64,000 nt of DNA. Origin: Aldehydirespirator sp965204415. Lineage in GTDB: Bacteria; Actinomycetota; Acidimicrobiia; Acidimicrobiales; Aldehydirespiratoraceae. Below the pieces are notes generated by a model. The model saw only the letters and a list, made by a program, of their open reading frames with translations. It was not told the DNA's origin and ran no database searches. Made by a program: the position numbers and the translations under genes. Where the stretch lies: contig CBDBEL010000004.1 of NCBI GenBank assembly GCA_965204415.1, forward strand, positions 124,001 to 188,000, given 5' to 3'. Below are positions 50,885 to 59,444 of the stretch, one piece after another; position 1 is the first letter of the stretch; each line of letters starts with the position of its first letter.

Positions 50885-52087
50885 ATGCACATCGGGTACA
50901 CGGCTGAACAGGAGGCGCTGCGGGACGAACTGCGGGCCTACTACGACGGGCTGCTCACTGACGACGTGCGGGCCGCGCTGGCCGAGGAGCCCGGCGTGGG
51001 GCCGGAGCACCGCCGGATCGTGCGCCGGATGGGCGCCGACGGCTGGCTGGCGGTGGGCTGGCCCGAGGAGTACGGCGGCCGGGGGATGTCGGCGGTGGAG
51101 CAGTTCATCGTGTTCGACGAGTCGGTGGCGCTGGGCGCGCCGATCCCGATGCTCACCATCAACACCGTCGGTCCCACCATCATGCAGTACGGCACCGACG
51201 AGCAGAAGGACTTCTTCCTGCCCCGCATCGCCGGCGGCGAGCTGACCTTCTGCATCGGCTACTCCGAGCCCGACGCCGGCACCGACCTGGCCTCGCTGAC
51301 CACCCGGGCGGTGCGCGACGGCGACACCTACGTGATCAACGGCCAGAAGACCTGGACATCGCTGGCCGCCGACGCCGACTACATCTGGCTGGCGGCTCGC
51401 ACCGACCCCGCCGTCCCCAAGCACAAGGGCATCTCGCTGTTCTGCATCCCCATGGACACGCCCGGCATCAGCATCGAGCCCCTCGACCTGCTGTCGTCCC
51501 ACAACATCAACCACACCTTCTTCGACGACTGCCGGGTGCCGGCGTCCACCCTCATCGGCGAGGAGAACCGGGGCTGGGGCCTGATCACCAGCCAGCTCAA
51601 CCGGGAGCGGGTCACGATCTGCTCGTCGGGCATGGTCACCAAGCGCTTCGAGGAGTGCGTGGAGTGGGCCAAGTCGGCCAAGCGGGCCGACGGCTCCTAC
51701 GTCATCGACGAGCCCTGGGTGCAGCGCAACCTGGCCGAGGTGGCCGCCCGGCTCGAGTTCCTGCGGCTGGCCAACTGGAAGGTGGCCTGGACGGTGGCCA
51801 ACAAGATCGACGGCGCCGAGCCCGACATGGACACCGTCGCCGGGTTCGTGGCCGACTCCTCCGCGGTGAAGGTGTCGGGCACCGAGTTCTACGTGGACGC
51901 CTACCGCAAGCTGATGCAGGTCTACGGCCAGCGGTCCTACGTGGTGGAGGGCTCGCCCGGCTACCTGACCCGCCTGGAGATGATGTACCGCTCCACCGTC
52001 ATCCTGACCTTCGGCGGCGGCACCAACGAGATGCAGCGCGACCTGATCTCGCAGTTCGGCCTCGGCTACCCCCGAGCCTCCCGCTAG
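50885..52087 (+). CDS. Acyl-CoA dehydrogenase (first of a pair)
   Basis: A 400-residue FAD-dependent acyl-CoA dehydrogenase. FCIGYSEPDAGTDLASLTTRAVRDGD is the FAD/substrate signature; KTWTSLAADADYIWLAART follows, and the C-terminal domain has FGGGTNEMQRDLISQFGLGYPR. The residue at the MCAD catalytic Glu position (YEGT) is Gly here, so the base, if any, must be elsewhere. The gene is followed 17 nt later by a shorter, diverged paralogue, the usual arrangement of the heterotetrameric enzymes used for steroid side chains and other bulky acyl-CoAs. Confidence 0.92.
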   Translation: MHIGYTAEQEALRDELRAYYDGLLTDDVRAALAEEPGVGPEHRRIVRRMGADGWLAVGWPEEYGGRGMSAVEQFIVFDESVALGAPIPMLTINTVGPTIMQYGTDEQKDFFLPRIAGGELTFCIGYSEPDAGTDLASLTTRAVRDGDTYVINGQKTWTSLAADADYIWLAARTDPAVPKHKGISLFCIPMDTPGISIEPLDLLSSHNINHTFFDDCRVPASTLIGEENRGWGLITSQLNRERVTICSSGMVTKRFEECVEWAKSAKRADGSYVIDEPWVQRNLAEVAARLEFLRLANWKVAWTVANKIDGAEPDMDTVAGFVADSSAVKVSGTEFYVDAYRKLMQVYGQRSYVVEGSPGYLTRLEMMYRSTVILTFGGGTNEMQRDLISQFGLGYPRASR

Positions 52088-52104
52088 GCCGGCGCAGGAT
52101 CGCG

Positions 52105-53271
52105 ATGGACTTCGAACTGGGCGAGGAGGAGCAGGCCATCCGGGACCTGACCGCGCAGGTCCTCGACGACATGTCGTCGCACGAGCGCCTCAAAGCACTG
52201 GCCGCGGACGGCGACCACGTCGACCGCAAGGCCTGGACCGCGCTGGCCAGCACCGGCGTCGTCGGAGCCGTCGTGCCCGAAGCGTATGACGGCTTAGGCC
52301 TCGGCTTCCTGGCCACCGCAGTGGCCCTGGAGGAGGTCGGCCGTCACGCCTCGCCGGTGCCGCTGCTGACCACCGCGGTGATGGGCGCCATTCCGATCGC
52401 GGCCTTCGGCACCGAGACCCAGAAACAGGCGTGGCTTCCGGGCCTAGCCGACGGTTCGGTGCTGGCCTGCGCGGCCCTGGCCGAGGACGGCGCCCCGCCG
52501 GTCGAGCCCTCCACGACGGCCCGGACCGCGCCCGGCGGAGCGGTTGTAGCCGCGGGCGGGTCCTCGGACCGCGCGGAGGCCGAGGGCTTCATGCTCGACG
52601 GCACCAAGGTCCTGGTCGCGGGCGGCTTGGACGCCGACATCGCCCTGGTGCTGGCCCGTCTCGACGACGGCGAGGTCGGGGTGTTCCTGGTGCCCACCGA
52701 CACCGACGGCCTCGAGCGCCAGGCCGTCGAGGTCACGACCGGCCGCCCGGAGGCCCGCTTCGAGCTGTCGGGGGTGCGGGTCTCCGCCGACGCCCGACTC
52801 GGCGGCGGCACGACCGACGGAGCGGAGATCGTCCGCTTCATCGAGCGGCACGCCAACGTGGGGCTGTGCATGATGATGTCCGGAGCGGCCCGGGCTGCCA
52901 TCGAGATGACCGCCGGCTACGCCAAGCAGCGTCACCAGTTCGACCGGCCCATCGCCACGTTCCAGGCGGTCAGCCAGCGGGCCGGCGACTCCTACATCGA
53001 CGCCGAGGCCATCTGGCTCACCGCCTACCAGGCCGCCTGGCGCCTCGCGGCCGGCCTTCCGGCCGACCGCGAGATCGCCATCGCCAAGTACTGGGCCTCA
53101 GAAGGCGGCTACCGGGTCGTCCACGCCGCGGTGCACGTCCACGGCGGGGTGGGCGTCGACCGCGACTACCCGCTGCACCGACACTTCCTGGCCGCCCGCC
53201 ACATCGAGCTCACCCTCGGCCACGCCGAAGAGCAACTGGCCGAGCTAGGCCGCCAGATCGCCTCGCTCTAG
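52105..53271 (+). CDS. Acyl-CoA dehydrogenase (second of a pair)
   Basis: A 388-residue, more diverged acyl-CoA dehydrogenase: MDFELGEEEQAIRDLTAQVLDD, GLGFLATAVALEEVGRHASPVP, then a middle domain in which the FAD-contact blocks are weak (VLACAALAEDGAPP). The C-terminal domain has YAKQRHQFDRPIATFQAVSQRAGDSYIDAEA and HVHGGVGVDRDYPLHRHFL. In steroid-degrading actinobacteria such paired subunits form alpha2beta2 complexes in which each supplies part of the FAD site. It is the last gene of the amidohydrolase-sulfatase operon. Confidence 0.9.
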   Translation: MDFELGEEEQAIRDLTAQVLDDMSSHERLKALAADGDHVDRKAWTALASTGVVGAVVPEAYDGLGLGFLATAVALEEVGRHASPVPLLTTAVMGAIPIAAFGTETQKQAWLPGLADGSVLACAALAEDGAPPVEPSTTARTAPGGAVVAAGGSSDRAEAEGFMLDGTKVLVAGGLDADIALVLARLDDGEVGVFLVPTDTDGLERQAVEVTTGRPEARFELSGVRVSADARLGGGTTDGAEIVRFIERHANVGLCMMMSGAARAAIEMTAGYAKQRHQFDRPIATFQAVSQRAGDSYIDAEAIWLTAYQAAWRLAAGLPADREIAIAKYWASEGGYRVVHAAVHVHGGVGVDRDYPLHRHFLAARHIELTLGHAEEQLAELGRQIASL

Positions 53272-53285
53272 CGGCTCGCGGTTCC

Positions 53286-53337
53286 GAGTTCCCGCTAGGG
53301 CTCGGTCCTGCGAGTTCCTGCTAGGGCTCGGTCGACT
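53286..53337 (-). repeat. Two 26-bp copies of the RTX gene's stop region
   Basis: GAGTTCCCGCTAGGGCTCGG (53286 on) and GAGTTCCTGCTAGGGCTCGG (53312 on) begin two tandem 26-bp units. On the gene strand each holds ACCGAGCCCTAG, the Thr-Glu-Pro-stop end of the RTX protein. The native stop is at 53321-53323 and the other copy lies downstream. Confidence 0.85.
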
Positions 53338-55894
53338 CAGTGCTGAAGAGTTCGCACAGCGCGGTGACCTCGCCGCCCAGGCAAGTGTCGGTGCCGTCGT
53401 GGCCGGTGAGATAGTCGGCGCCCTCGCCGCCGTCGACCGTGTCGTCTCCGTAGCCGCCGTCGACATAGTCGTCCCCATGTCCGCCGTAGAGCGTGTCGTC
53501 CCCGTCCCCGCCGTATATGCGGTCGTCTCCGACTCCACCCTCCAACCGGTCGTCGCCGCCGTTGCCCAGGAGTTCGTCGTCGCCAGAGCCCCCGCGAATC
53601 GTGTCGTCGGACCAGCCTCCCCAGATCAGGTCATCACCGGCTCCGCCCATGAGCGTGTCGCGTCCGAAGTTGCCGAGGATTATGTCGTTGCCGTCGCCGC
53701 CGTCAATGGTGTCGTCGCCCACGCCCCGGCTGGCATCACCCCATAGTGTGTCGTGGCCGGGTCCACCGTTGAGAATGTCGTCACGAGGACCGCCCCAGAG
53801 CGTGTCGTCGCCCGCGCCGCCATCGAGCGTGTCGTTGCCGTCACCGCCCCACAGACGGTCTCCTCCTCCGCCGCCCGTGGCGCTGTCGTCGCCATTGCCG
53901 CCGATGAGAGAGTCGTCGCCGTCGCCGCCGTCGAGATCATCCGAGCCGTCGCCGCCCCAGAGTTCGTCATTGCCCGAGCCGCCCTCCAGCGTGTCGTTGC
54001 CCTCGCCGCCCCAGATCCGGTCAGCGCCAGCGCCTCCCGCGACCGTGTCGTCGCCCGGGCCGGCGATGATCACGTCGTTTCCGCCGAGGCCGTCGATCCG
54101 GTCGTCTCCGCCCAGCCCGCAGATGATGTCGTCGCCCGGCGTGCCCACGAGCGTGTCAGGCCCCGCGGTGCCCCTGATGGTGCAGTGGTCCCGGCCGAGC
54201 GTGATGTGAACATCGGCGGTGGTGCATCGCGAGAAGACATCGCAGATCGAATAGGAGAGTTCGTCGGTGCCCGAGGCACCCTCGGGTGTGTACTCGATGG
54301 CGTTGCCGAACCATGGCGAGTCGACGACCCTCGCTGAGCCCAGCGTCGGAGGCTTGGCAATGGACAGGGTCAGCCCATCGAGATCGTTGTTGGGGTCGTA
54401 GTCGTTCTCAAGCACTTCGATGACCTGCGTTGCGGACGAGTCCAGATGCCGGTGGTCGTCGGTCGCGATGGGCGCGACATGCTCGAAGAGGATCGTCGTG
54501 GACAGTTCGATGAGGTAGCCGCCGTCGTCGTCGATGACCTCCATCGCCAGGTCCGCCGAGTAGATGGTGTCGAAACCGGAGCCGCCGTAGATCTTGTCCG
54601 CGCCGTGCGCGACTATCCGGTCGTCCCCGGACCGTCCGTACACGATGTCTGTTCCCTCGCCGGTGTAGATCCAGTCGGTTCCGTTGCTTCCGAGGATGAT
54701 GTCGTCGCCGCCCAAAGCGTAGATGACGTGGAACTTGTCCCGATCCTCGAAGCCGGAGGTGTCCCCCAGGTCGTCGGCGCAGATCACGTCGTCGCCCTCG
54801 GTGCCCTGGATCTCCGTAGCGTCCGGGGGAATGGTGATCGTGCAGTCGACGTTCACGGTCACGGTGACCTCGCCCTCCACGCCGATCTGCCAGTTGTCGT
54901 ACACAACGTAGGTGCCCGTAGCGGTTCCGGCGAAGCCCGGGTCGGGTGTGAACGTCAGCGAGCCGTCCCCGGCGTCCGCGGTGAACTCGCCGCCTGCGAC
55001 CGAGCGGGGATACACCGACGCCGGATCGAGCGAGCCTCCCTCGGGGGCCACATCGTTGTCCAGCACCGGAATGCGAACCGGCTGCCCCAGCGCGGTGGCG
55101 GCGGAGTCGGCCACCGCGCAGATCGTCCCGCCGGGATAGGCGACCAGCGGGTCCACCATGTACGCCACGTAGGCGTCTCCGCTCGGAGCTATGCCTTCGG
55201 CCTCGGCAATGTAGGCCCGGGGCTCGGGATCCTCCCCGGCCGGAGGCGCATCCGGGACGGCCCAGGTGATGTCTATGACTCCCTCCCCGTCGGCAGTCGT
55301 CGGCGGGATCGCGATCGATGGCAGCTCGGTGCCTGAGACAGTCACTCCTCTGGCCGTGAAGCTGACCTCCGAATGGGGAGCGAAGCCGCCGGCGGAGAGT
55401 CCGATACTCTCACCCGGAACAACGAACGGCGAGCCGCAACCCTCCCGAACCGGACCCAGGCGGCGCTGGATGAGGAACGGGAGCAGATCGGAGGTCTGCG
55501 GGTCCGAGTTCTCCGAAGAACCCGCGTCGGGCTGGGCTTCAGGTTCCTGGGCAGCTTGTTCGGGTTCTGGGGCCGCTTGTTCGAGTTCGGCGCTGAGTTG
55601 TTCGGCTTCTGCGACGGGAGCGGGTTCTGCGGTCGTTGATGGCGCGACTCCGGGTTCGGGGACGGTTGCGCTGGAACTCGATGTCGTGCCGGGAACCTCC
55701 ACGGCGGGCCTCGGGGTGCTCGTGGAGGACGGCGACGCGGGGTCCCCGGTGCCTGCCGCGCTGAGGAGAGTCCTGTCGGGGTTGCGGCCGTCTTGAGCGC
55801 AGCCGCTCGCCAGGAGTGCGAGAACAACGGCAACCCAGACCGCAACAGCAACCGCAACCTTGCGAGCCGAGAAGAGTGGTCGCGGCTGCGTCAT
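53321..55894 (-). CDS. Secreted RTX-type calcium-binding repeat lipoprotein
   Basis: An 857-residue exported protein. A lipoprotein signal (VAVAVAVWVAVVLALLASGC) is followed by a Pro/Glu-rich linker (about 35-140), an Ig-like segment, and VLDNDVAPEGGSL and VLENDYDPNNDLDGL cadherin/tandem-95-like pieces. A first short RTX patch (about 380-440) and a long C-terminal block of some 25-30 nonapeptides of the GGxGxDxxx type (GGDGNDTLDGGAGDDTLW) follow. RTX repeats bind calcium and fold outside the cell. A closing pair of Cys (DTC, ALC) is near the end. No catalytic domain is visible, so an adhesin or surface-layer role is likelier than a toxin. Confidence 0.88.
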   Translation of the reverse strand: MTQPRPLFSARKVAVAVAVWVAVVLALLASGCAQDGRNPDRTLLSAAGTGDPASPSSTSTPRPAVEVPGTTSSSSATVPEPGVAPSTTAEPAPVAEAEQLSAELEQAAPEPEQAAQEPEAQPDAGSSENSDPQTSDLLPFLIQRRLGPVREGCGSPFVVPGESIGLSAGGFAPHSEVSFTARGVTVSGTELPSIAIPPTTADGEGVIDITWAVPDAPPAGEDPEPRAYIAEAEGIAPSGDAYVAYMVDPLVAYPGGTICAVADSAATALGQPVRIPVLDNDVAPEGGSLDPASVYPRSVAGGEFTADAGDGSLTFTPDPGFAGTATGTYVVYDNWQIGVEGEVTVTVNVDCTITIPPDATEIQGTEGDDVICADDLGDTSGFEDRDKFHVIYALGGDDIILGSNGTDWIYTGEGTDIVYGRSGDDRIVAHGADKIYGGSGFDTIYSADLAMEVIDDDGGYLIELSTTILFEHVAPIATDDHRHLDSSATQVIEVLENDYDPNNDLDGLTLSIAKPPTLGSARVVDSPWFGNAIEYTPEGASGTDELSYSICDVFSRCTTADVHITLGRDHCTIRGTAGPDTLVGTPGDDIICGLGGDDRIDGLGGNDVIIAGPGDDTVAGGAGADRIWGGEGNDTLEGGSGNDELWGGDGSDDLDGGDGDDSLIGGNGDDSATGGGGGDRLWGGDGNDTLDGGAGDDTLWGGPRDDILNGGPGHDTLWGDASRGVGDDTIDGGDGNDIILGNFGRDTLMGGAGDDLIWGGWSDDTIRGGSGDDELLGNGGDDRLEGGVGDDRIYGGDGDDTLYGGHGDDYVDGGYGDDTVDGGEGADYLTGHDGTDTCLGGEVTALCELFSTESTEP

Positions 55895-55992
55895 GAGCCG
55901 CCAAGCTACACGCCTCGCTGCGACTACTTACTTGACTCACCGGACGCTGTCCGAGTGCCCGACTCGAGGCAATAATCCTCGTCCCTCCGCGA

Positions 55993-56871
55993 TCAGCAGC
56001 CGAGCAGGGAGCGGGCGAGGAGGGCCGCGCCCAGCAGGCCGGAGTCGTCGCCCAAGGCGGGAGCGGACACGAACGTGTCGTCGCCCGCGGCGTAGTCGGC
56101 GTAGCCGCCCAGGTCGGCGCGGCTCTCGGCCTGGATCATCTCCGCCAGGCCGGGACGGCCGCCGACCCCGCCTCCGAACACGATCCGGTCGGGGGCGAAC
56201 GAGTAGACCAGCACCCGCACGAACTGGGCCAGGTAGGCGGCCTCCAGTCGCCAGATGTCGTCGCGTCCGCCGGCTTCGGAGGGATCGACGCCCCAGCGCT
56301 CGGCCATGGCCGGCCCGCAGGCCATCCCCTCCAGGCAGTCGTGGTGGAAGGGGCAGTGGCCCGGGTAGTCGTCGCCGGCGACGCGGCGCACCGGGATGTG
56401 GCCCAGCTCGCTGTGGTGCCGTCCTCGCCAGGGCTCCCCGTCCACCGCCACGGCCGCGCCGATGCCGGTGCCGACGGTCACGTAGGCGAGCCGCCGGGGC
56501 CGGGGCTGCGGTCCTAAGGTTTGCTCGGCTACCGCGGCCGCCTCCACGTCGGTCTGGATCCCGGCGGGCACCGCCAGCGCCTTCGACAGCCATCCGAGGA
56601 TCGGAGCGCCCGACCATCCCGGCTTGGGCGTGCCCACCAGCGCGCCGTGGGCGGGGGAGTCAGGGTCGAGGTCGACAGGGCCGAACGAGGCGATCCCCAG
56701 CGCGGCCACCGGCGGAGCCTCTTGGAAGAACGCGGCGACGGCAGCCAGGGTCGCATCGGGATCGGTGGTCGGCACGGTCAGCGAGTCCACGATGGTCATG
56801 TCCGCCGACACCACCGCGGCCCGAAACTTCGTCCCGCCCGCCTCCACCGCCGCCAGCAGGTGGCGCTTCAT
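55993..56871 (-). CDS. ROK-family sugar kinase (fructokinase type)
   Basis: A 292-residue ROK kinase. LAAVEAGGTKFRAAVV is the ATP phosphate-1 motif, with the catalytic Asp in IQTDVEAAAVAEQ. VTVGTGIGAAVAVDG is phosphate 2. ELGHIPVRRVAGDDYPGHCPFHHDCLEGMACGPA is the ROK zinc site (His-Cys-His-Cys). IVFGGGVGGRPG follows. The PxHxDC form favours the fructokinase (ScrK/Mak) branch. It stands between the RTX gene and a toxin-antitoxin pair on the same strand. Confidence 0.9.
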   Translation of the reverse strand: MKRHLLAAVEAGGTKFRAAVVSADMTIVDSLTVPTTDPDATLAAVAAFFQEAPPVAALGIASFGPVDLDPDSPAHGALVGTPKPGWSGAPILGWLSKALAVPAGIQTDVEAAAVAEQTLGPQPRPRRLAYVTVGTGIGAAVAVDGEPWRGRHHSELGHIPVRRVAGDDYPGHCPFHHDCLEGMACGPAMAERWGVDPSEAGGRDDIWRLEAAYLAQFVRVLVYSFAPDRIVFGGGVGGRPGLAEMIQAESRADLGGYADYAAGDDTFVSAPALGDDSGLLGAALLARSLLGC

Positions 56872-56919
56872 CTGGCCATCGTCGGTCTGTGATCTCTCAC
56901 GGATCGCGGGTCATGGCGG

Positions 56920-57258
56920 TCAGTGGTTGAGAAGGGTCTTGACGATCTCGCCGACCTGCCGACTCGTGTCGGGACCCACCGCACCCAGTCTGTGCAGCAG
57001 GCGCTGGGCATTGATCGCACGAAGCAGTTCGCACTGTACGTAACTGTCTTGGCTCAGACCGGTCTGGGTGCTGGCGGGCACCTCAACATGCAATGACAGG
57101 CCTCGATGCGTGGTTGTCAGCGGTGCGACGATTGCGAGAGGGAAGTCGGTGCCGAACCATTCGGGTGGCCCCAACACGATCGCGGGTCGGCGGGCAGCCG
57201 GTTCGCCCGGGTATGGCGTGCCGAAGTCGACGAGCCATAGCTCATCAACCGATGCCAT
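56920..57258 (-). CDS. MazF/PemK-family toxin (endoribonuclease)
   Basis: A 112-residue SH3-barrel toxin. WLVDFGTPYPGEPAARRPAIVLGP matches the MazF opening (xVdfgpp-GsEp--RPalVv); LAIVAPLTTTHRGL includes the PLT block, and EVPASTQTGLSQDSYVQCELLRAI the GL--DS-v-----i catalytic region. ATG 57258 is used; ATG 57264 is two codons upstream, and neither has a good ribosome binding site. It overlaps its antitoxin gene by 14 nt. The family cuts mRNA or tRNA at short sequences; the target is unknown. Confidence 0.87.
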   Translation of the reverse strand: MASVDELWLVDFGTPYPGEPAARRPAIVLGPPEWFGTDFPLAIVAPLTTTHRGLSLHVEVPASTQTGLSQDSYVQCELLRAINAQRLLHRLGAVGPDTSRQVGEIVKTLLNH

Positions 57259-57481
57259 CGGCAACGTGAGACGACTCCGCCTCAGCCAAGTAGTCGCTCC
57301 AGGCGTCGGGGTCGCTCCGCAGAGCGGCGTACTCCTCCTGCACCCGCAGGCCGAATCGCATCCGCCTCAGCGCCTCGGCGGCCTGTCGCACGGTCTCTGT
57401 GAGGCTGTCGCCCGACTCGCTGCTCATGTCGAGCAGCCGCGCATGAGTGTCGCGGTCAACCCGGATGGTCGTCGTCTCCAC
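57245..57481 (-). CDS. Ribbon-helix-helix-like antitoxin partner of MazF
   Basis: A 78-residue protein. The N-terminal TTTIRVDRDTHARLLDMSSESGDSLTETVRQAAEAL has the beta-strand then two-helix pattern of MetJ/Arc/CopG-type DNA-binding antitoxins. The acidic C-terminus (RSDPDAWSDYLAEAESSH) would bind the toxin. The start is GTG 57481. It overlaps the MazF gene and follows direct repeats upstream that look like an operator, so the pair is very probably autoregulated. Confidence 0.83.
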   Translation of the reverse strand: METTTIRVDRDTHARLLDMSSESGDSLTETVRQAAEALRRMRFGLRVQEEYAALRSDPDAWSDYLAEAESSHVADGIG

Positions 57482-57500
57482 GAAGTGCAGGCTACAGCTC

Positions 57501-57519
57501 TGTCTACAGATTGTCTACA
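57501..57519 (-). promoter_or_regulatory. Candidate antitoxin operator: direct repeats TGTCTACA
   Basis: TGTCTACA occurs at 57501-57508 and 57512-57519, 11 bp apart (one helical turn), with a partial CTACA at 57492. The site is 20-38 bp upstream of the antitoxin GTG. Ribbon-helix-helix antitoxins bind such repeated short sites to repress their own operon. Confidence 0.5.
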
Positions 57520-57561
57520 CATTCAACATGGCTGCGACTCGGCGGCTCAAGTCGGGATCGA

Positions 57562-59385
57562 TCAATGGAAGGTCACGCCCTCGGGCGGGAGCCGGAACGT
57601 GCCCCAGCACTCGATGGTGCCGCCGGCGCGCCGGCCGCAGGAGTGGCTCGGGCTCGTGGAGACCGACGTGAACCGCCCGCCCGGAGCGTCGAGCAGCCCC
57701 GCGTAGTCCAGGCCCCAGCACTCGATGGTGCCATCGGTGCGCACCGCGCAAGAGTGGTTGCGGGAGGCTGACACGGAACTGAACGTGCCGCTCGGGGCGT
57801 CGAGGAGCCACTCATGGTCGGGGCCCCAGCATGCGATGGTGCTGTCGGTGCGCACCGCGCAGGAGTGGCTCGCTCCCACCGACACGTCGAGGAAGTCCCC
57901 GCCGGGTTCTGGTGCCCAAGCATCTCCCCGGGATCCCCAGCATTCGAGGGTGCCGTCGGTGCGCAGCCCGCAGGCGCGGCTGTTGCCCACCGCCAGCGAG
58001 GCGAGGGGCCCGTCGAGGCCGCCGATTCCTCCGAAGTGGAGGACGGGGGTGCTGTCGCTGCTTGCCTGGATGTTGCTCCAGCACAGGGCCATGCCGTCGT
58101 CGTCCAGTACGCAGGCCTGACCGCCTCCGGCGCGGACCGCGATGAACGGCCCCGGGGCCGGTTCACCGGCACGATCGAGGGCCCCCACGACGCGCTCGAG
58201 CACCGCCTGGACCTCCTCTGCTGAGTTGGGCGGCCCGACGCCCCAGCATTCGACGGTTCCGCCGGCGCGCAGCCCGCAGGAGAAGCCCGTTCCTGCCGCG
58301 ACCGACGTGAACCGTCCACCCGGGGCGTCGGCCTGGCCGCGGGCGTTGGTCCCCCAGCACTCGACGGTCCCACCGGCCCGGATCCCGCAGCTGTGCTCCT
58401 CGCCGGTGGACACTGCGCTGAACGATCCAGCGGGGGCCTCCAGCTGTGTGATGAAGCGCCGGCCCCAGCATTCGATGCCGCCGTCGACCCGGACCCCGCA
58501 GGAGTGGTCCCAGCCGGTGGACACCGACGCGAACCGGCCCTCGGGCGGTTCGATCTGCCCCCAGTGGTTGGCACCCCAGCAGTCGAGCGTCCCGCTGGTG
58601 CGCAGCCCGCAGGAGTGGCGGCCGCCGGTGTCGATCGCGCTGTACCGGCCGTGTGGAGCGTTGGCCTCGTCGGTGAAGCTTCGACCCCAGCACTCGGCGG
58701 TGCCGTCGACCCGCAGACCGCACGACTGGTCCCCACCCGCCGAGACCGACACGAACTGCCCGCCAGGGGCTTCGGCCTGGCCCCAGTGGTTGTCGCCCCA
58801 GCACCGGACACCACCACCGCTGCGCAGCACGCAGGAGTGCCCGAACCCGGCCGCGATCCCGAAGAAGTGCCCGCCGGGCGCGGTGACGGCCTCGGTCTTG
58901 GCGCTGCCCCAGCATTGGACGTCGCCGTCGACGCGCAGCGCGCACGAGTGGCTGTCACCGACGGTGATGTCCACGTACTGCCCGCTGGGGGCTCGCAACA
59001 GCTCCAGGAAGTCCAGTCCCCAGCATTCGATGGTGCCGTCGATCCTCAGACCGCAGGTGTGGCGGCGACCGGCGGACAGAGTTGTGAAGGTACCCGCAGG
59101 CGGGTCGATCTGGTCGCTGTGGTTCGCGCCCCAGCACACGGCGGCGCCGTCGGTGCGCAGAGCGCAGGTGTGGCGGCTGCCTGCGGCCACCGCCGCGAAT
59201 CTCCCGATTCCGGGACGGGCCCGCGTCTCTGCTTCCCCGGCGGGTCCGCTCGCACCGCGGCCCGGTTCCCGGCCATCATCCGCCTCGAAGACGGCTGGCG
59301 GCTGCTCCCCGGTGCTGTCGGCGGAGCATGCGGCCGCCGCGAGCACGAGCAGGCACGCGATGAACGCTGCCCTCCGCAGCCTCAC
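57562..59385 (-). CDS. RCC1-like repeat lipoprotein A (14 units)
   Basis: A 607-residue lipoprotein. The signal LVLAAAAC ends near residue 20, followed by a short linker, then 14 tandem units of about 38 residues reading HSCGLRxDGTxxCWGxN...PxGxFxxVSxG. Thirteen end in CWG and one in CWS. The pair of Cys in nearly every unit (CALRTDG...CWG) suggests a disulfide inside each blade. Fourteen is twice seven, so two seven-bladed RCC1 propellers in one chain are likely. Such proteins present binding surfaces outside the cell; ligand unknown. Upstream on the same strand are the Cu-monooxygenase fusion and the sister protein B. Confidence 0.9.
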   Translation of the reverse strand: MRLRRAAFIACLLVLAAAACSADSTGEQPPAVFEADDGREPGRGASGPAGEAETRARPGIGRFAAVAAGSRHTCALRTDGAAVCWGANHSDQIDPPAGTFTTLSAGRRHTCGLRIDGTIECWGLDFLELLRAPSGQYVDITVGDSHSCALRVDGDVQCWGSAKTEAVTAPGGHFFGIAAGFGHSCVLRSGGGVRCWGDNHWGQAEAPGGQFVSVSAGGDQSCGLRVDGTAECWGRSFTDEANAPHGRYSAIDTGGRHSCGLRTSGTLDCWGANHWGQIEPPEGRFASVSTGWDHSCGVRVDGGIECWGRRFITQLEAPAGSFSAVSTGEEHSCGIRAGGTVECWGTNARGQADAPGGRFTSVAAGTGFSCGLRAGGTVECWGVGPPNSAEEVQAVLERVVGALDRAGEPAPGPFIAVRAGGGQACVLDDDGMALCWSNIQASSDSTPVLHFGGIGGLDGPLASLAVGNSRACGLRTDGTLECWGSRGDAWAPEPGGDFLDVSVGASHSCAVRTDSTIACWGPDHEWLLDAPSGTFSSVSASRNHSCAVRTDGTIECWGLDYAGLLDAPGGRFTSVSTSPSHSCGRRAGGTIECWGTFRLPPEGVTFH

Positions 59386-59444
59386 GTCAGGACCGTAGCC
59401 GCAGGTGCCGGCGCGGTCAGTCGAGAACCTTCAGCCGGGCTGCG

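Noticed and set aside
53390..54130. CRISPR-like periodic repeats
   Set aside because: The 27-bp periodicity is coding (RTX nonapeptides), the units are diverged, and there are no spacers or cas genes.
53493..54209. Repetitive Ser/Pro-rich frame opposite the RTX gene
   Set aside because: The periodicity comes from the GGxGxD codons read on the other strand. The RTX product has a signal peptide and known repeats.
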